Shown: in pieces, positions 1 through 8,030 of the stretch
Layout of the letters: the number at the start of each line of letters is the position of its first letter
Numbering within the stretch: the first letter of the stretch is position 1
Assembly (NCBI GenBank): GCA_002316225.1
Contig: DCDC01000211.1
Coordinates: forward strand, 1 to 20,392
From: Firmicutes bacterium UBA1065
GTDB taxonomy: Bacteria; Bacillota; Clostridia; Tissierellales; Sedimentibacteraceae
Length of the DNA: 20,392 nucleotides
Reading direction: 5' to 3'
The notes under the pieces: generated by a model
Told to the model about the DNA's origin: nothing
Seen by the model: only the letters and a program-made list of their open reading frames with translations
The model's database searches: none
Program-made: the position numbers and the translations under genes

Positions 1-2930
1 TTTTTCTCATCTATATAGGAAGGACCGCTGGACCTGCCTGAAAGCAGAAGGTTTACAAATCTTACGGCATCTGTACTGTTGCTCTTAAATACTACATATT
101 TGTCCGGAGCACCTACTATGTTAGACTGTTTTTCAATTGATACAACCTGTTCAGTCTTGCCGTCAAACAAGCCGGGTGACCATACTTCAAAGCAGTCAAA
201 TCCTCTTGTATCCGGGAAGTTGCAGTAAATGTCCGCATACATGCTGTCAAAATATGTGGCATCATAACCTTTGCTCATAATTTCAGCAATGAAATTCCTT
301 CTTCCCTGCCTCATATCGTATACATAGGTTCCTGCCGGATATGTTACACCATTATAAGTTACAGGTTCTGTGGTTCTTAATACTTTTGCCCCGTAACGCA
401 TAGTGAAATCAACTGTTCTTAAGGCCTCAGCAACGTTAAACTGATATTCCGGTGAACTTGGTACTACAAGATAGTCAGGGAAGAATGGGAGTTTTCCGCC
501 TTGTCCGTCATCTTTTCTAACCCTGCCGACATACCTTGCAACACCGCCTACAGTTTCAATGAAATACTTATCTGCTGCTTCGGAATCTATGTTTTCAACG
601 CCACGGCGTTTAAACTCAAATTTATTTAAAATAGATTCTTTTCGCAGGCTTGTGTATTTTATGTCCACTTCATGGCTGTCTTTGCCATCAATGCTCCTGT
701 TAAGCACATTTCCATCATAGTAGGCAGTTTCACCATACATCAAAGCATTTAACATGGCATAGGTGATCGCATTTCCTGCTTCCAAAGAATCCAGGTTGGA
801 ATGCGGAAGCTCTATGGTCCATCCCATACAACCAAACAGCATTGAGAACATTGGTCCGTAAACATTACCGCCGTCATCCCATCCGTTATCCATTGAATCC
901 CAGGGCAAGAGGAACCTGTTGTAACCGGTGCTGGCGGTTAAAGCCTTGCCTCCATAATAGGCTAACTGGATCATGTTGTTAAGAGTTAAATCCGGTTCAT
1001 AGTTGGGACAGTGAGGAGCAGTACAAGGCTCAATAAGCATCTGAGATACATAACCGTGCCATTCAAGCATAACAATGGGATCCCATTTAGCAATGTCTTC
1101 CGTAAGGGCTATGGCTTCCGGTTGTGTCGCAAAAACTGTATCACGGTTAATATCCAGGCCGTATCTGTTTGTCCTTCTCATGGCTGCCTTGCCGTCAGGA
1201 TTGTTTGTAAGGGTATTAACCATAATGAATTTGTCAAGAACATCAGCAGTGTTTATAGTCATTTCTTTTCTTGACTCATCACTATACCACTCAGTGCTGT
1301 TAACAATGTGATTATAGGCTGTATAACTTTGATTTCTGGCACCTGAAGGTCTGTAATTCCAATTTATCTGGTCGTTTTCAAATGTTTTGTATCTAATCGT
1401 CTTTCCTTCTTTTCCTCCTTCAATCATTGCATCGATAAAATGTATCATGGTGTCTGTTCCTGATATTTCATCGGAGTGAACATTGTTCATATAGAATGGA
1501 ATAACGAAATCTATATCTTCAGGATCGGCATCTATATATTTATCGATTAAAGCCTGGGGGTTATCGTTCATCTGGTCCTTAAATCCGCCCGGCTTCAGAT
1601 AATCTGTTACGGTTTTTTCATCTTTGGCAACCACAACATTCCATATTGCATTAAATCGTGAATAGTTATTATAATTTGCATTTTCCGGCATGTAGTTGTC
1701 TGTAAGACCATATCCCAATATGCTTACTTCAACATACACTCCGTCATCATCTCTTTCATATTCGCCGTATTCGTTTTTAACAAGAGGACCTGCTGCCATA
1801 AGACCATATGGTTTTTCATCAAGATCGACCCTTTCGCCGGTAAGTGCTTCTATAAGGTCCTGGCAGAATTCGTTTATTTCTATCCATGAATGATATCCGT
1901 CGTAAGGACCGATATGCACATCTGTTGAAGCAATTAATTGTCCGCTTATCAATGCTTCAAGAGCATATGTTCCGGGTCCCTGGTAAGCCGGACCGAATTG
2001 GAAGAATGAGCGGTTGTCAGCAGTTTGTCCACTTCCGAAATAGGCACCGCCGTTTCCGCCATAATACCCGTTATAAGGTATGTTATTGTTCCAACTGGCA
2101 TTGCTTGGCGAGCCCCAGGGGCTATCAACCCTGATGCTGGCAGTAATCTTGTAAACATCATCCACTTTTTCAATATCTTTATTTAACAGTGTAAATATTG
2201 ACGTACTTCCCCGCAAGTTCTTGCCGTTACCCCACTGGCTAAGAGGATAACCGCCATATCTGAATTCAATTGCATCCAAAAATGCATCCGGGTCTACAAT
2301 TGATTCAGCGGGATACTCAAATTCCAAATTAAATATACGAGGTTCTTTAAGGTTGAAATCTCTGTGTAATGTATAGTACTTGTCCGGATCTTCGCCATTT
2401 TCAGCAAGGCCCTTATAAACCTCCGCTCTGTACAGTAACTGTATATCCCCTCCGTATATGACTTCTACAGATTTAATATTTAAGGGGTTAACTGTCCGAA
2501 GGGAACTCAGCATAAATGGTAGTGTTGCTTCTAAATTCAATTCGTTTTCATCTATTCCCAAGTCATCTTCTTCAGAACCATCCATTGGCTCTTCTTCTAA
2601 GTCAGGATCATTTTCATCCTGGCCCTCTTCGGTATCATCCCATGGCTCTTCCTCGACGTCAGGATTGCCTTCATCTTCTCCTTCTTCCTCATTATCCGAT
2701 GGTTCTTCCTCTAAATCAGGATCATTTTCATCCTCATCTTCTTCAAAATCATCATCAGATGGTTCGCCTAAATCTTCCTCATCCTGGTTCATATCCTGAT
2801 CAAGTACAGTTGGGGGGTCGATCATATCAGGGATAGAACCATCATAAGCAAAGGCATTAACACATAGTGAAAATACCATGCATAAAACAATTAATAAACT
2901 CAAAAGTTTTTTGGTTTGTTTGAATTTCAT
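1..2930 (-). CDS. Secreted M14-family zinc carboxypeptidase with acidic repeat linker (C-terminus beyond window)
   Basis: The frame is open from ATG 2930 to the left edge (976 codons, no stop), so the C-terminus is missing. AGGAGGG at 2938-2944 lies 7 bases before the start. Residues 1-28 form a signal peptide (basic KFKQTKK, hydrophobic core, AFA cleavage site). Residues about 47-120 are a very acidic low-complexity linker with 19-20 residue repeats. A folded region of unknown family follows, with a Gly/Asn/Tyr-rich patch near 275-290. The peptidase domain starts near 430. It has the zinc motif HSDE (H485, E488), an NRD motif (N595, R596) matching the substrate-binding NRN of carboxypeptidase A, a third ligand H625 in EWHGY, and the catalytic Glu E707 in GWTIELP. 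All key residues are present, so an active extracellular metallopeptidase that trims peptide C-termini is likely. The substrate is unknown. Family assignment is confident; wall attachment cannot be judged without the C-terminus. Confidence 0.88.
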   Translation of the reverse strand, partial: MKFKQTKKLLSLLIVLCMVFSLCVNAFAYDGSIPDMIDPPTVLDQDMNQDEEDLGEPSDDDFEEDEDENDPDLEEEPSDNEEEGEDEGNPDVEEEPWDDTEEGQDENDPDLEEEPMDGSEEDDLGIDENELNLEATLPFMLSSLRTVNPLNIKSVEVIYGGDIQLLYRAEVYKGLAENGEDPDKYYTLHRDFNLKEPRIFNLEFEYPAESIVDPDAFLDAIEFRYGGYPLSQWGNGKNLRGSTSIFTLLNKDIEKVDDVYKITASIRVDSPWGSPSNASWNNNIPYNGYYGGNGGAYFGSGQTADNRSFFQFGPAYQGPGTYALEALISGQLIASTDVHIGPYDGYHSWIEINEFCQDLIEALTGERVDLDEKPYGLMAAGPLVKNEYGEYERDDDGVYVEVSILGYGLTDNYMPENANYNNYSRFNAIWNVVVAKDEKTVTDYLKPGGFKDQMNDNPQALIDKYIDADPEDIDFVIPFYMNNVHSDEISGTDTMIHFIDAMIEGGKEGKTIRYKTFENDQINWNYRPSGARNQSYTAYNHIVNSTEWYSDESRKEMTINTADVLDKFIMVNTLTNNPDGKAAMRRTNRYGLDINRDTVFATQPEAIALTEDIAKWDPIVMLEWHGYVSQMLIEPCTAPHCPNYEPDLTLNNMIQLAYYGGKALTASTGYNRFLLPWDSMDNGWDDGGNVYGPMFSMLFGCMGWTIELPHSNLDSLEAGNAITYAMLNALMYGETAYYDGNVLNRSIDGKDSHEVDIKYTSLRKESILNKFEFKRRGVENIDSEAADKYFIETVGGVARYVGRVRKDDGQGGKLPFFPDYLVVPSSPEYQFNVAEALRTVDFTMRYGAKVLRTTEPVTYNGVTYPAGTYVYDMRQGRRNFIAEIMSKGYDATYFDSMYADIYCNFPDTRGFDCFEVWSPGLFDGKTEQVVSIEKQSNIVGAPDKYVVFKSNSTDAVRFVNLLLSGRSSGPSYIDEK
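2587..2764 (-). repeat. In-frame acidic tandem repeat in the M14 peptidase
   Basis: Three imperfect units spaced 57, 57 and 60 bases apart encode 19-20 residue blocks built on the pattern EEEP-x-D...E-D-E-N-D-P-D-L. The spacing is a multiple of three, so copy number can change without breaking the frame. The blocks are almost entirely Asp, Glu, Pro, Asn and Gly, which suggests a disordered, possibly calcium-binding or spacer segment between the signal peptide and the folded domains. Confidence 0.8.
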
Positions 2931-3073
2931 TAATTGGCCCTCCTTATTAATATTCCTTCTTTTGTTCTGGAGTTTTGGCTCTCCAATAATAATCGTTTTC
3001 CTTCACCCCTTTCTTTTCTTTAATAAACAATTGCTTAGACCTTCGAAATAACTTTTGCTGATATTTAATAAAT

Positions 3074-3102
3074 ATAATAGCATCTACACTATTACATTTC
3101 AA
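3074..3102 (-). promoter_or_regulatory. Probable sigma-A promoter of the M14 peptidase gene
   Basis: On the minus strand TTGAAA (3097-3102) is followed after exactly 17 bases by TATTAT (3074-3079). This places the transcript start near 3067 and gives a leader of about 135 bases. The leader has a weak TGGAG/CTCCA dyad near 2968-2986 but no riboswitch class that I recognise. Confidence 0.55.
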
Positions 3103-3415
3103 GTATATTTTGCATAATATTTATTTTTATAAAATTAGTAAAATACATTAATTTATTATAACTTCTATTTTTCATATGGCACTATTTGCTTGTTTTTGCT
3201 ATATTATAGCGAATTATGTCGATTGTTGGTAGAATATTTTTATTAAAAAAGAAACTAATATTTTATGCATTTATATTCAATTAATCGGGTCCTGCAACAA
3301 ATAATACTTTGTATATTTAAACATTATTGCGTTTCATCATAAACAATTATACGTTAAGCGCAGAATGGTATACTAACATGTAGTGTGTTATTAACATATT
3401 TAAAATGCAAAAAAT
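3103..3415. other. AT-rich intergenic spacer, no gene seen
   Basis: About 300 bases of very AT-rich sequence between the peptidase promoter and the exonuclease terminator. No open frame with a ribosome binding site, no RNA gene and no repeat shared with the rest of the window was found on either strand. Confidence 0.6.
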
Positions 3416-3453
3416 AATATGAGCGTTAAGCAAAATTTGCTTAAACGCTCATA
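3410..3453 (-). terminator. Rho-independent terminator after exonuclease III
   Basis: GAGCGTTAAGCAAA and TTTGCTTAAACGCTC form a stem of about 14 pairs with one bulged base and a very short loop, lying about 25 bases past the exonuclease stop. On the minus strand the stem is followed by ATATTATTTTTTG, a T-rich tail. The plus-strand flank is not T-rich, so it acts leftward. Confidence 0.75.
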
Positions 3454-3476
3454 CAATTAATAAAGAATCTAAATTA

Positions 3477-4304
3477 CTATATATCTATTTCAAGCAGTAT
3501 AGGCGTGTGGTCCTGCCTGGGGCCCGAATCAATCATTTCAGATTTAATAACCTTGTCTGCAATCCGATTGCTTACCAGCCAATAGTCAATTCTCCATCCT
3601 GAATTATTTATTTTGCTGGTTGCAACCCGCTGGGCCCACCAAGTGTAAACTTTAGGCACATCACCGTGAATATATCGGAAAGTATCAGTAAATCCCCTGT
3701 TTAATAGGTTTGTAAAACCTTCCCTCTCTTCATCGGTAAAACCTGCCGAACGGCGGTTGCTTTCAGGATGGGCCAAATCTATTTCTTTGTGTGCCACGTT
3801 AAAATCGCCTGTAGCTATTACATACTTCTCTTTATCCAAGCTTTCCAGGTAATCTGCAAATCTTATATCCCAAACCTGGCGGTCTTCCAAACGATTCAAA
3901 CCATCCCCCGCATTTGGAGTATAAACCTGGGTTAAATAGAAGTCTTCAAACTCCAATGTTATAATCCTGCCCTCATAGTCCATGGTCCCGGGTGCCCCTA
4001 TCTTGGGATAGGATACAAGGGGTTTCAAATTCTTCTTATATAAGGACATGGTGCCGGCGTAGCCCTTACGGGCGGGTTCTACCGAAGAATTCCAGACTAT
4101 TTCATAATCAGGAAACATCTCATTCAAGACATCCAGGTGTTTCTTGGAAGGGCCGGTGCTTGGCAGCTTGGTTTCCTGAAGGGCAATAACCTCCGGATCA
4201 TATTCTCTGATTGTATTCAATACATTTTTGGATAATAAGGAACGTGGAGATTCGCCAGTCAATGCCGCATTTAATGAATCGATATTCCATGAAATAAACC
4301 TCAA
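3477..4304 (-). CDS. xth: Exodeoxyribonuclease III (AP endonuclease family)
   Basis: A 275-residue protein of the usual length for bacterial exonuclease III (Xth/ExoA), which cuts DNA 5' of abasic sites and degrades from 3' ends in base excision repair. Family residues are all visible: N7 (SWNID), metal-binding E44 (LQETKLP), Y128 (QVYTPN), D167 and N169 (TGDFNVA), the segment from EIDLAHP to GFTDEER at 174-194, D240 in WRIDYW, and the final D265-H266 pair. The start is TTG at 4302-4304; a GGGGG-containing site at 4311-4320 lies 8 bases upstream and no in-frame ATG fits better. It is the last gene of the leftward run but has its own promoter within the spacer behind the lipoprotein gene. Cytoplasmic. 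Confidence 0.95.
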   Translation of the reverse strand: MRFISWNIDSLNAALTGESPRSLLSKNVLNTIREYDPEVIALQETKLPSTGPSKKHLDVLNEMFPDYEIVWNSSVEPARKGYAGTMSLYKKNLKPLVSYPKIGAPGTMDYEGRIITLEFEDFYLTQVYTPNAGDGLNRLEDRQVWDIRFADYLESLDKEKYVIATGDFNVAHKEIDLAHPESNRRSAGFTDEEREGFTNLLNRGFTDTFRYIHGDVPKVYTWWAQRVATSKINNSGWRIDYWLVSNRIADKVIKSEMIDSGPRQDHTPILLEIDI

Positions 4305-4327
4305 TGCTTAATCCCCCTTATTCATGT

Positions 4328-4384
4328 TATAGATTGCTAAGTTTCTTTTATTGTAATCTATTAAATGAAAATCCGCAATCTATA
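4328..4384. repeat. 10-bp perfect inverted repeat around the exonuclease promoter
   Basis: TATAGATTGC (4328-4337) and GCAATCTATA (4375-4384) are perfect inverted copies 37 bases apart. One arm covers the -35 box, the other lies just past the transcript start. This fits two operator half-sites, or a large hairpin at the end of the lipoprotein message. No T-run follows, so it is not a normal terminator. Confidence 0.5.
4350..4378 (-). promoter_or_regulatory. Probable promoter of exonuclease III
   Basis: TTGCGG (4373-4378), a 17-base spacer and TACAAT (4350-4355) on the minus strand. The predicted transcript starts near 4343, about 40 bases before the TTG start codon. The -35 box sits inside the right arm of the inverted repeat at 4328-4384. 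Confidence 0.5.
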
Positions 4385-4751
4385 TCTTTTTTACTGTAAT
4401 CTTTCCGCTTGCATTCTTGCCGGTTACTTGTATCACATATTCATCCGTTTCTGAAACGGTTACAGTGAATCTGCATGACTTCAAGCCGTTCCCCATATAG
4501 GGCTCACTGCCCTTTTTACCGTTGATTAACAGAACAATTTCTCCATATTTACAAGCTACTTCTACCTGGATTTCATCACCCTTCACAAGGGATAATTCAC
4601 ACTTGTTTTGGGAACTCCAATCCTTAAAATCCATTGTGAATCCACTACCATTGGGATTTTCAAGAATTACAATGCTGCCCTTTGTCGCGGTGCAAGCCGA
4701 TATAACCATTAACACAGCAATAAACAGGGGAAGAAAAACAATCGGATGCAT
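4380..4751 (-). CDS. Small lipoprotein of unknown function
   Basis: The product has 123 residues from ATG 4751, chosen because an AAGGAGGG site (4760-4767) lies 8 bases upstream; a longer frame from 4796 would run 31 bases into the hydrolase gene and lacks a site. Residues 1-19 are a hydrophobic leader ending in the lipobox ISAC, so C20 should be lipidated and the protein anchored on the outer face of the membrane. The mature part is about 100 residues, rich in beta-forming stretches with three more Cys, and resembles a single Ig-like sandwich; I do not recognise a family. Its ribosome binding site overlaps the stop of the alpha/beta hydrolase, which indicates translational coupling and a shared extracytoplasmic role. 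Confidence 0.75.
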   Translation of the reverse strand: MHPIVFLPLFIAVLMVISACTATKGSIVILENPNGSGFTMDFKDWSSQNKCELSLVKGDEIQVEVACKYGEIVLLINGKKGSEPYMGNGLKSCRFTVTVSETDEYVIQVTGKNASGKITVKKI

Positions 4752-4765
4752 ATTTTTAACCCTCC

Positions 4766-5971
4766 TTATCTTTGTGTTTTGTTTTCCAATAAGCATGACA
4801 ACACCTCCTCTATAAACTTACCCCTCTCATTAATCCACGGGCTGTGGCCGGAATACTCAAACCACACAATTTTCTTGCTGGGCGCATTTAAAACCTCTAC
4901 ATATTCCTCTACTAATACCGTAGGCGCATTCACATCATGCCGACCCAGAAAGAAATATACGGGTACTGCCAATTCTGCATAATCGGTTCTCATGTCTATA
5001 TCATAAAGCTGCTGGTATACATGGTTATATGTATTTATGATGCCACGAAAAAAATTGATTTTATCAAGCAGCCCATATTCAGAGGACCCTAGGTCGCGAA
5101 GAGTATTGTAGCCCGGATTGTGAATTTCCGGATTGCGGGCCATATAGGAACTTAAATAATTTAAATACACTGCGCTTTTCCATGTTACGTCCTTTCCGTA
5201 ATAAGGAGGTACGCCATTTGCCATAAGTTTTTTTACTATACCCATATCATTTTTTAACTTGGCTATCTCCAAAGCCTTCTCGTAGTCAATCCTCTCAGTC
5301 TCGGCAAAGTCCACCATTTGCCCGGTGCCGATAAAAGCGTGATATGACTCAGGATACTTATCAATCAGGAAAATACCCAAGGCGCTGCCCCAGGATTCGC
5401 CCATTAAATAAATCTTTTCCTGCGAGAAGCGGTCTTTCAGGTATTCCGTCAGGGCATAACCGTCTTGAATATAAGTTTCGGGAGTTATATTTTTCGTTTT
5501 TTCCGCATTATAGGACTTGCCGGAGCCGGGCTGGTCCCAGTTTACAACAACAAAATACTTCTCAAGCTCAGCAAGTTCATGTCTCACCGCAGCCATTTGA
5601 GTACCACCCGGACCGCCTGCCAAAAAGAGAAGAACCGGGGCATTTTTGTCCCAACCTCTCAGGCTGACCCACTGCTTCCTGCCGTTCAGCTCAAGTTCTG
5701 TCAGCTCTGCAATACTGTTTTCAGGCCTTTTCCCCTTTTCATCAACAATGGGCGGAGTGAAGGCAGCTATCTGAGACCAGGTAACCAAACCCACGTTCAA
5801 CATAATGGCAACAATTAAAAACACGCCTGTTTTTTTTAAATTATTAAGCTGCTTTGTTACATCCTTTTTCTTACTATTAGCAATGATACAATAAGTTCCC
5901 ATGAATATAATTTTTACAAGTGCCACCATGGATAAAAGATTCAAAATTAAAAATAAATATATTTGAATCAT
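4766..5971 (-). CDS. Membrane-anchored alpha/beta hydrolase (proline iminopeptidase-like)
   Basis: The product has 401 residues from ATG 5971, preferred over ATG 6004 because AGGAGG (5978-5983) lies 6 bases before it. Two hydrophobic segments (about 3-30 and 48-70), separated by a lysine-rich loop, anchor the enzyme; the catalytic domain follows from about residue 85. It has the oxyanion-hole motif GGPGG (119-123), the nucleophile elbow GESWGS with Ser193, and Asp346 (GRHDVN) and His376 (GHSPW), so the catalytic triad is complete. GGPGG and the WDQPGSGKS segment are typical of the proline iminopeptidase/S33 branch, but substrate cannot be read from this. The two-helix anchor is absent from ordinary cytosolic S33 enzymes. 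Its binding site overlaps the stop of the methyltransferase upstream, and its stop overlaps the site of the lipoprotein downstream. Confidence 0.88.
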   Translation of the reverse strand: MIQIYLFLILNLLSMVALVKIIFMGTYCIIANSKKKDVTKQLNNLKKTGVFLIVAIMLNVGLVTWSQIAAFTPPIVDEKGKRPENSIAELTELELNGRKQWVSLRGWDKNAPVLLFLAGGPGGTQMAAVRHELAELEKYFVVVNWDQPGSGKSYNAEKTKNITPETYIQDGYALTEYLKDRFSQEKIYLMGESWGSALGIFLIDKYPESYHAFIGTGQMVDFAETERIDYEKALEIAKLKNDMGIVKKLMANGVPPYYGKDVTWKSAVYLNYLSSYMARNPEIHNPGYNTLRDLGSSEYGLLDKINFFRGIINTYNHVYQQLYDIDMRTDYAELAVPVYFFLGRHDVNAPTVLVEEYVEVLNAPSKKIVWFEYSGHSPWINERGKFIEEVLSCLLENKTQR

Positions 5972-5982
5972 ACTAAACCTCC

Positions 5983-6534
5983 TTACTGTTTTATGTAAAT
6001 ACATTCAAGGGCGTTACCCATCACCGGTATATCGGTGATGCGGCAGTCTTTGGGGAACAACCAGTTTTGTTCCATTAGACTTTTGATAAGGCTGATTTTT
6101 TCAGTTTCTTTCAGCGGTTCACGGAAAACCAGCATGCCGCCCGGTTTTAAGGACTCTGCAAGGGCGGGAATAATTCTATTGAGTTCTCTTTCCGAAATAT
6201 CGTGCAAAACAAAGTGGCAATACACTAAATCAAAGCTTTTATTTTCAAGTGCCGGAAATTCTGTTTGCACAAAAGTCACATTATCATAACCCCGCAGATT
6301 TTTGCGGCATTCATTAATCCACCGCTCAGAAATATCGAGACAGGTCAAATGTCCGTTTGTTAGCCTTTTTGCGGTATAGCGAGCGACCGTCCCCATGCCG
6401 CAACCAAAATCAAGGACCCGGTCACTGTCCTTAAGGGGCAGACTAATTGCAAATGCCTGGTAGACTGACTTGCCGTACAAAATAAAGGCAACCTTGGTTA
6501 ATAAAATTTCTAAACGACTTGGTTCATATTTCAT
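5983..6534 (-). CDS. Class I SAM-dependent methyltransferase
   Basis: A 183-residue protein with a GAGGTGG site just upstream of ATG 6534. The Rossmann-type SAM-binding motif I is at 40-50 (VLDFGCGMGTV), the acidic residue at the end of strand 2 is D67 (CLDISE), and the post-motif DLVYCHFVLHDI and LKPGGMLVFREP segments follow in normal order. It is short, with no extra substrate domain, and belongs to the broad Methyltransf_11/25 group whose members modify small molecules, lipids or quinones. The substrate is unknown. It is the first of three tightly coupled genes behind the two-component pair, and a terminator-like hairpin immediately precedes its ribosome binding site. Confidence 0.88.
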   Translation of the reverse strand: MKYEPSRLEILLTKVAFILYGKSVYQAFAISLPLKDSDRVLDFGCGMGTVARYTAKRLTNGHLTCLDISERWINECRKNLRGYDNVTFVQTEFPALENKSFDLVYCHFVLHDISERELNRIIPALAESLKPGGMLVFREPLKETEKISLIKSLMEQNWLFPKDCRITDIPVMGNALECIYIKQ

Positions 6535-6547
6535 GTTTCCACCTCAC

Positions 6548-6608
6548 AAAAAAATAAGCTGTATTTCAGGTTCATTGCCATCATAGCAACAAAACCTGTC
6601 ATACAGCT
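6548..6608 (-). terminator. Terminator or attenuator between kinase and methyltransferase
   Basis: A long stem-loop at 6557-6608: outer arms AGCTGTAT/ATACAGCT, then CAGGTT/AACCTG, then TTGC/GCAA, separated by small internal loops. On the minus strand it is followed at once by TTATTTTTTT (6548-6556) and then the methyltransferase ribosome binding site. It lies 22 bases past the histidine kinase stop. It should cut read-through from the regulators into the downstream genes, either always or under control. Confidence 0.65.
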
Positions 6609-6629
6609 GATATGAACTTTAAATTTACC

Positions 6630-8030
6630 TTAAATTATAGGAATAGTAATCCTAAAGGTACTCCCCTTGTCCTGCCTGGGAATAAGTGTCAAATCTCCAC
6701 CGTGGGCTTCAGCAATTTTTTTTGCTATGGAAAGACCCAAGCCGCTGCCTCCGGTCCTGGAGTTTCGAGAATCATCAGCCCTTACAAAGGGCTTGAATAT
6801 ATTATCTGCAAGGTGAGGCGGAACTCCAATTCCATTGTCGCTGAAATCTATCACAGCCTGATTATTTTCCGCCGTCAAGCTCACGGTGACCAGGGTCCCC
6901 TTAGGATTGTACTGCAAGGTGTTATTGGAGAGATTTTGAAATATTCGCCCAAACCGGTCGGTATCCAGCATTACATAAATTGGTTCTTCCAATATATCAA
7001 ATTCATACAGGAACCCTTCCCGCTCCAGTTGGGGCACAAGTTCACCGCAAACCCGGCGGATGTACTCGCTGATATCTGTTTTTTCCAGCTTCAATGAAAA
7101 TTCCGGGCTGTCCATTTGGGAAAGCCCAAACAGCTCGTTAAGGAGCTTGTTTGTTTTTTTACTGTTATTCAAAATAATCTCAAGATATTCATTTCGTTCC
7201 TGTTCAGTCATGCCCGGCTTATTCATAAGCAGCTCTGTATAGCCCTGTATACTTGACATGGGGTTTTTAAGATCATGGGATATATCTAAGATTAATTTCT
7301 TTCTATCTTCCTCGGATTTTTTGCGAAGAGAAATTTCATGCTCTATTCTAGCTGCCATGTCATTAAAGGTATTCTGGAGCTGGGCAAATTCATTTTTAAG
7401 ACGCAAATCCACCCTCACTGAATAATCTCCTTCACGCAAAAGCCTTGTTCCGTCACAAAGCTTTTGCAGGGGTACGGTTATGCTGGCAGCAGTAATCCTT
7501 GAATAAATAAAGGCGAAAAGAGCAAGTATCAAGAGGTAAGCCAAAACCACCAGGCCAATCACCCAGCCGGCCCGTGTAAAGTCACTTGACGGGGCATCTT
7601 TATTATAGACTATAGAAAAATCCAGCCGAATCGAAGTGGGAAAAGTAACAATAAGCCAAAATTCACCTTTTGGATTATATAGAATATCATAATGATATGG
7701 CTTTTTTGGACTTTCCGTTAAAAATGCCGTAAATTCATCTGCAGTTAACCTGTCTTTTCCGATGGTGTCAAGACCTTCCGTATAAACAACCCTGTATTCC
7801 CTGTCAACAACCTGTACACCGCCGCCGTTTTCCACGACTGCGGATGCATCAATCTGCCTGTAATCATCTTTAATGATTGAACTTGCCGGAAACCTGTTTT
7901 TTACCAGCGAATCCGCAATCAGACCGCTTGCATATGATAACAAGGCAAATGCAAGTATTATATCAAAAATCGTAAGCAAAAATATAATGAAAAAATTCCC
8001 TAAAAATTGGTTAGATAGTTTCTTTTTCAT
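6630..8030 (-). CDS. Sensor histidine kinase (two-component system)
   Basis: The product has 466 residues from ATG 8030, which has a GGTGG site 5 bases upstream; GTG 8039 is an in-frame alternative without one. Order of parts: transmembrane helix about 8-38, extracytoplasmic sensor loop of about 115 residues, second helix about 154-177, HAMP linker about 178-232, HisKA domain with the phosphorylated His252 in ISHDLKNP, then the ATPase domain with an N box (about 366-376, NLSNNTLQYNP), DNGIG (398-402) and GSGLGLS (428-434). All catalytic motifs are intact. The architecture is that of VanS/BaeS-like kinases that sense envelope or extracellular signals. It overlaps the response regulator by 20 bases, so the two are co-translated. 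Confidence 0.93.
   Translation of the reverse strand: MKKKLSNQFLGNFFIIFLLTIFDIILAFALLSYASGLIADSLVKNRFPASSIIKDDYRQIDASAVVENGGGVQVVDREYRVVYTEGLDTIGKDRLTADEFTAFLTESPKKPYHYDILYNPKGEFWLIVTFPTSIRLDFSIVYNKDAPSSDFTRAGWVIGLVVLAYLLILALFAFIYSRITAASITVPLQKLCDGTRLLREGDYSVRVDLRLKNEFAQLQNTFNDMAARIEHEISLRKKSEEDRKKLILDISHDLKNPMSSIQGYTELLMNKPGMTEQERNEYLEIILNNSKKTNKLLNELFGLSQMDSPEFSLKLEKTDISEYIRRVCGELVPQLEREGFLYEFDILEEPIYVMLDTDRFGRIFQNLSNNTLQYNPKGTLVTVSLTAENNQAVIDFSDNGIGVPPHLADNIFKPFVRADDSRNSRTGGSGLGLSIAKKIAEAHGGDLTLIPRQDKGSTFRITIPII

Noticed and set aside
2458..2836. Plus-strand frames rich in Ser, opposite the acidic repeats
   Set aside because: They are the antisense of the Asp/Glu repeat codons of the M14 peptidase and have no ribosome binding site of their own.
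4751..4796. Longer N-terminus of the lipoprotein from ATG 4796
   Set aside because: It overlaps the hydrolase gene, has no ribosome binding site and would put a charged stretch before the signal peptide; the internal ATG has an ideal AAGGAGGG site.
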